A stretch of 35,448 nt of DNA from an uncultured Flavobacteriales bacterium (GTDB lineage: Bacteria; Bacteroidota; Bacteroidia; Flavobacteriales_G; NORP312), in assembly GCA_905480125.1 (NCBI GenBank), contig CAJQPE010000081.1, positions 1-35,448 on the forward strand, read 5' to 3'. A program made the position numbers and the translations under genes. The notes below the pieces were generated by a model. The model did no database searches, had not been told where the DNA came from, and saw only the letters and a list, made by a program, of their open reading frames with translations. Of the stretch, positions 31,992-35,448 are shown in pieces (the stretch's first letter is position 1; every line of letters begins with the position of its first letter).

Positions 31992-34900
31992 ATGAGATTT
32001 CTCTTTTGGATAATCATAATTCTTGGCCCATTTATTGGAAATAGTCAAGCTTATGACGATTTAAGTAAGCCTAATTCTTATAGAAGTCCAGACAACCCAA
32101 ATTATTGGAAGAACAAAATGCCGCGAGAAGAATATTGGCAGCAAGATGTGCACTATAGTATTAAAGCTGATATAGATGAGACTTCTGATATCATTACTGC
32201 CTCTGAAACATTAGAATACTGGAATAATTCTCCTGATGAATTAGATTTCGTTTATTTTCATCTATACCAGAATGCTTTTCAGCCTGAATCTTACTATGAT
32301 AATCTTCAAGAAAACAATAAGAAAAAACCTAACTATAGTGAATATGAGTCAGCGAAAAAAGGAACAGAAATTATCAAATTATCTATTTCAGGAAAAGAAC
32401 TTAAAACTGAATTAGACAATACCATTCTAAAAGTTTGGTTAGATAAACCATTAAAAAACGGAGAATCTATTCAATTCGATATTGAGTTTAAAACCTATTT
32501 TGGTGGTGGAAGTGTACGTAGAAGAATGAAGAAATTTAACTCCTCTGGATTTACGCACTATGACGGTGTTCACTGGTATCCAAGGATTTGTGTGTACGAT
32601 AGAAAATTTGGATGGACAACAGACCAGCATTTAGGCAAAGAATTTTATGGTGATTTCGGCACGTTTGATGTCGAATTAACATTTTCATCTAATTACGTTG
32701 TCGATGGCACCGGATTTATGACGAACCGCAATGAAATGCTTCCATTAGAGCTAAGAGAAAAGCTGGATATCAAAAATTTTGCAACTAAACCATGGAACGA
32801 AAAAGCATCAATAATAACTACTTACGATTCACTTGCTCATAAAACTTGGATTTTCCATGCAGAGAATGTGCATGATTTTGCATTTACTGCAGATCCGACA
32901 TATAGAATTGGAGAAGCAGAATGGAACGGCAAAAAGTGTATCGCTTTAGTTCAAGAACCCCATGCTTTAGGTTGGCAAAATGCAGCTGAATATACAGCAA
33001 AAATTATCGAAACTTTCTCCAACGAGATAGGCATGTACACTTATCATAAAATGATAGTTGCTGATGCTAAAGACGGCATGGAGTATCCTATGCTAACTCT
33101 CGATGGAGGCTACGACCCTAGCTACAGAGGGCTATTCATACATGAAGTAGGTCATAACTGGTTTTTCGGACAAGTAGGCAACAATGAAACGTATCGTGCT
33201 GCCCTGGATGAAGGTTTTACTCAGTTCTTAACCTCTTATGGTGCAGAGAAAATTGAGGGAGATACCGTGATACAGAATCTCCCTCGTAGCAAATACAAAC
33301 AAAGATATCGCAAGAAAAATCTAACCAGATATCGCAACGTTTATTTTGGTTATTTGCGAGATGCTATGAAGAATAAAGACCCGCAGCTAAATACCCATTC
33401 AGACGATTTTAATGGTGCTTTAGGTCATGGTGGTGGCTATGGCCATGTGTATTATAAAACAGCAACGATGCTTTATAATCTGCAGTATGTGCTGGGCGAT
33501 GAACTGTTTATCGCTTCCATGCAAAACTATTTCTCAGAATGGAAAATTGCCCACCCCTATTTTGAAGATTTCAGAAACTCTATTATTAATTACACAAAAG
33601 TTGATCTCAATTGGTTTTTTGACCAATGGCTAGAAACTACGAAATCCATAGATTATGGAATAAAAAGCATCCAAAGAGGCACTGAAGAAAATGAGTTCAT
33701 TATTACTTTCAAGCGAGATGGAAGAATGCAAATGCCAATAGACTTTAATGTTAAAGCACGAAACGGAAAAACTGCTACTTACCATATTCCAAATACATGG
33801 TTCGAAAAAGAAACAGATGCCACTGTTCTGCCACGATGGATTGGATGGGATAAGGTACAGCCAACGTATGAGGTAAGTATTATTGTTCCTTCGGGAATCG
33901 AAAACATCCGTATCGATACAACTAACCGCCTTGCAGACATTAACATGCTGAATAACTCAAATAGATTACCTGTTGAATTCCATTTCGATCACAAAATTGC
34001 CAACCTACCAGATATTCGATATTATGAGCTAAAATCAAGACCAGACTTGTGGTACAATGGTTTTGACGGACTTAAAGCAGGTTTTCACCTGAATGGTTCT
34101 TACATGAATTACAAGCATAAATTCGACTTAAATCTTTGGATGAATAGCGGTTTGTTTAACCAAGTTAAAAGCAATGGCTTCGACTATGTTTCATATAGAT
34201 TTAATTATTCTACACCAACAGATAAATTTATGAAAGGTTCCTCTGTTAATATTTCAACTAAATACCTAGACGGCCTTTTAGGCAATAAGGTTGGATTTGA
34301 AAAAAAATCGCAATCGGAAAAAACTAGAATTTTTACTTATTTCAAATCAATGTATCGTCCCGAGCGTTCGGATGTTCTATATCTCATTAACCCAGACGAA
34401 TGGTCTCCTTTAAAATGGAATAATACGGTTAACCTAGGGATAAATCACAGATACAAATCTCTTAAGGGCAGCGGAGAGATTAATCTATTAACCAAATCTT
34501 CATCACTTGGAAGCGACTATAATTACTCACTATTATCGGTAGAGTTGATTAACCATACTAATCTCGGTAAACTTGTTCTGCAAACTCGGTTTTTTGGTCA
34601 GCTGGGAACAGGTAACAATTGGGCTCCTGAATCGCAATTATACTTGGCAGGGAGTAATCAAGAAGATATGATGGATAATAAATACATGAGATCAACCGGT
34701 TTTATTGCGCACAGTTGGGAAGGCTATGGTGTTTCTACCAATCACCTACATTATGGCGGGGGATTAAACTTAAGAGGTTATGCGGGATACTTGGGCGCAA
34801 TTGAGGTATCTGGCGGTTCTATTCGGAATTTTTACAAAAATTCGTCTGGACTAGCTATTAATGTGGAGCTTGAATTTGATCAATTAATTGGCTGGAATCC

Positions 34901-35174
34901 AAGTTTTCTAAGAAATTATTTTGATTTGGACTGCTATTTGTTTGGAGACATTGGCACAATTAACTACAACTATAACAACGAAAATATTGTTTTCATTGAA
35001 CCAAGAGCCGATGTAGGAATAGGAACTTCTTTGACTATACAAAGATGGGGTGCTCTAGAGCTTGTAAAACCGTTAACTATTCGCTTCGATGTGCCATTTT
35101 ATTTAAGTCACGCGCCATATGTTGAAGAAAACATAGATTTTAGGTGGGTAATTGGAATAAACCGCTCTTTTTAA
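31992..35174 (+). CDS. Large M1-family zinc metallopeptidase with C-terminal beta-barrel-like region
   Basis: 1060 residues. A signal peptide (residues 1-20, cleavage after SQA) directs it out of the cytosol. The catalytic domain has the substrate-binding G362-M-E364-Y-P motif, the zinc site H384-E385-x-x-H388 and the third ligand E407 eighteen residues on, all intact, as in aminopeptidase N-type enzymes. After about residue 690 the sequence turns into long amphipathic strands, including GGGLNLRGYAG and a terminal Phe, resembling an outer-membrane barrel of the surface-antigen (Omp85-like) type. I infer a peptidase tethered to the outer membrane. The gene stands alone after the nadC operon; typical M1 enzymes are 600-900 residues. 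Confidence 0.9.
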   Translation: MRFLFWIIIILGPFIGNSQAYDDLSKPNSYRSPDNPNYWKNKMPREEYWQQDVHYSIKADIDETSDIITASETLEYWNNSPDELDFVYFHLYQNAFQPESYYDNLQENNKKKPNYSEYESAKKGTEIIKLSISGKELKTELDNTILKVWLDKPLKNGESIQFDIEFKTYFGGGSVRRRMKKFNSSGFTHYDGVHWYPRICVYDRKFGWTTDQHLGKEFYGDFGTFDVELTFSSNYVVDGTGFMTNRNEMLPLELREKLDIKNFATKPWNEKASIITTYDSLAHKTWIFHAENVHDFAFTADPTYRIGEAEWNGKKCIALVQEPHALGWQNAAEYTAKIIETFSNEIGMYTYHKMIVADAKDGMEYPMLTLDGGYDPSYRGLFIHEVGHNWFFGQVGNNETYRAALDEGFTQFLTSYGAEKIEGDTVIQNLPRSKYKQRYRKKNLTRYRNVYFGYLRDAMKNKDPQLNTHSDDFNGALGHGGGYGHVYYKTATMLYNLQYVLGDELFIASMQNYFSEWKIAHPYFEDFRNSIINYTKVDLNWFFDQWLETTKSIDYGIKSIQRGTEENEFIITFKRDGRMQMPIDFNVKARNGKTATYHIPNTWFEKETDATVLPRWIGWDKVQPTYEVSIIVPSGIENIRIDTTNRLADINMLNNSNRLPVEFHFDHKIANLPDIRYYELKSRPDLWYNGFDGLKAGFHLNGSYMNYKHKFDLNLWMNSGLFNQVKSNGFDYVSYRFNYSTPTDKFMKGSSVNISTKYLDGLLGNKVGFEKKSQSEKTRIFTYFKSMYRPERSDVLYLINPDEWSPLKWNNTVNLGINHRYKSLKGSGEINLLTKSSSLGSDYNYSLLSVELINHTNLGKLVLQTRFFGQLGTGNNWAPESQLYLAGSNQEDMMDNKYMRSTGFIAHSWEGYGVSTNHLHYGGGLNLRGYAGYLGAIEVSGGSIRNFYKNSSGLAINVELEFDQLIGWNPSFLRNYFDLDCYLFGDIGTINYNYNNENIVFIEPRADVGIGTSLTIQRWGALELVKPLTIRFDVPFYLSHAPYVEENIDFRWVIGINRSF

Positions 35175-35250
35175 GAGTAAGTCGGCTCGTATCAATAAAA
35201 ACAATACTTTAGCAGAAACATATATACTTAATAATAAAAATAATTTAATT

Positions 35251-35448
35251 ATGAAAAATATAATCATTGCCTTAACTATTATCATTTCACTGCCGGGGTT
35301 TTGCCAACAAACTGTAGAAGGTGTTACAATGCCAGCAACTATAAATGTTAAATCTCAAAAACTAGTACTAAATGGTGCGGGGTTAAGAGAAAAATTATTT
35401 TTAGACTTATATGTTGGTGCACTCTATCTTACAGAAAAAAATAAAGAT
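35251..35448 (+). CDS. Chalcone-isomerase-like secreted protein (3' truncated by the window end)
   Basis: The ATG at 35251 opens a frame that stays open to the last base (66 codons). A signal peptide (MKNIIIALTIIISLPGFCQQ) is followed by KLVLNGAGLREKLFLDLYVGALYL, split here only by the window end, which matches the start of bacterial chalcone-isomerase-like proteins (LNGxGxRxKxFxxxYVGALYL). Bacterial members are secreted or periplasmic proteins of unknown role and lack flavonoid chemistry as far as is known. The 76-bp gap after the peptidase gene shows no full promoter. Confidence 0.75.
   Translation, partial: MKNIIIALTIIISLPGFCQQTVEGVTMPATINVKSQKLVLNGAGLREKLFLDLYVGALYLTEKNKD

Noticed and set aside
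33427-33633. 68-codon plus-strand frame inside the M1 peptidase gene
   Set aside because: Out-of-frame shadow of a region with clear M1 conservation; no independent signal.
35103-35285. Small minus-strand hydrophobic frame at the end of the M1 gene
   Set aside because: It is antisense to the peptidase end and the start of the chalcone-isomerase-like gene; hydrophobicity arises from the AT-rich complement.
1-35448. tRNA genes, CRISPR arrays, IS elements, phage or toxin-antitoxin genes
   Set aside because: I saw no repeat-spacer pattern, transposase motifs, terminal inverted repeats or cloverleaf-like sequence on reading both strands; this was by eye and not by a search program.

Overview
The window comes from a Bacteroidota genome, probably a free-living Flavobacteriales or Cytophagales member. 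The evidence is the strongly AT-rich sequence, TAnnTTTG-type promoter boxes, few Shine-Dalgarno sites, and the gene group rlmH / DUF4783 / nadC / YihY beside a large M1 peptidase with a C-terminal beta-rich region. No rRNA, tRNA, CRISPR array, insertion sequence or prophage gene was recognised.

Positions 1-28000 are a surface-polysaccharide (O-antigen or capsule type) locus. It opens with the tail of a probable Wzt-like ABC-transporter subunit. Next is a nucleotide-sugar block (314-7243): glucose-1-phosphate cytidylyltransferase, an SDR enzyme, an RmlC-like epimerase, the iron-sulfur/PMP C3-dehydrase E1 and a short ferredoxin-less E3-like reductase, then a DegT aminotransferase, a GNAT acetyltransferase and a WbqC protein. 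This suggests a CDP-3,6-dideoxyhexose and possibly its 4-amino/4-acylamido derivative. The CDP-glucose 4,6-dehydratase is not visible in the window.

Positions 7276-12302 hold a GT2 enzyme with an extra C-terminal domain and a polysaccharide O-acylation module: an MBOAT acyltransferase and two tandem SGNH-like proteins, the first interrupted by one in-frame TAA. Positions 12409-27981 hold glycosyltransferases (GT61, GT2, five GT4-like), three methyltransferases, a hexapeptide acyltransferase, an asparagine-synthase-type amidotransferase preceded by a 45-codon fossil of a second copy, another SDR, and an uncharacterised polytopic protein. Two genes in this part (16751-17995 and 22252-23589) run antisense to all the others; both overlap the 3' end of one neighbour and sit 10 or 42 bp from the start of the next.

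Positions 28208-35448 are more housekeeping in character: galE at the junction, then rlmH (minus strand) divergent from a DUF4783-nadC-YihY operon over interlocked promoters, a cell-surface M1 peptidase, and the start of a chalcone-isomerase-like secreted protein cut by the window end. The likely flow is sugar synthesis on the left, chain assembly and decoration in the middle, and general cell functions on the right.
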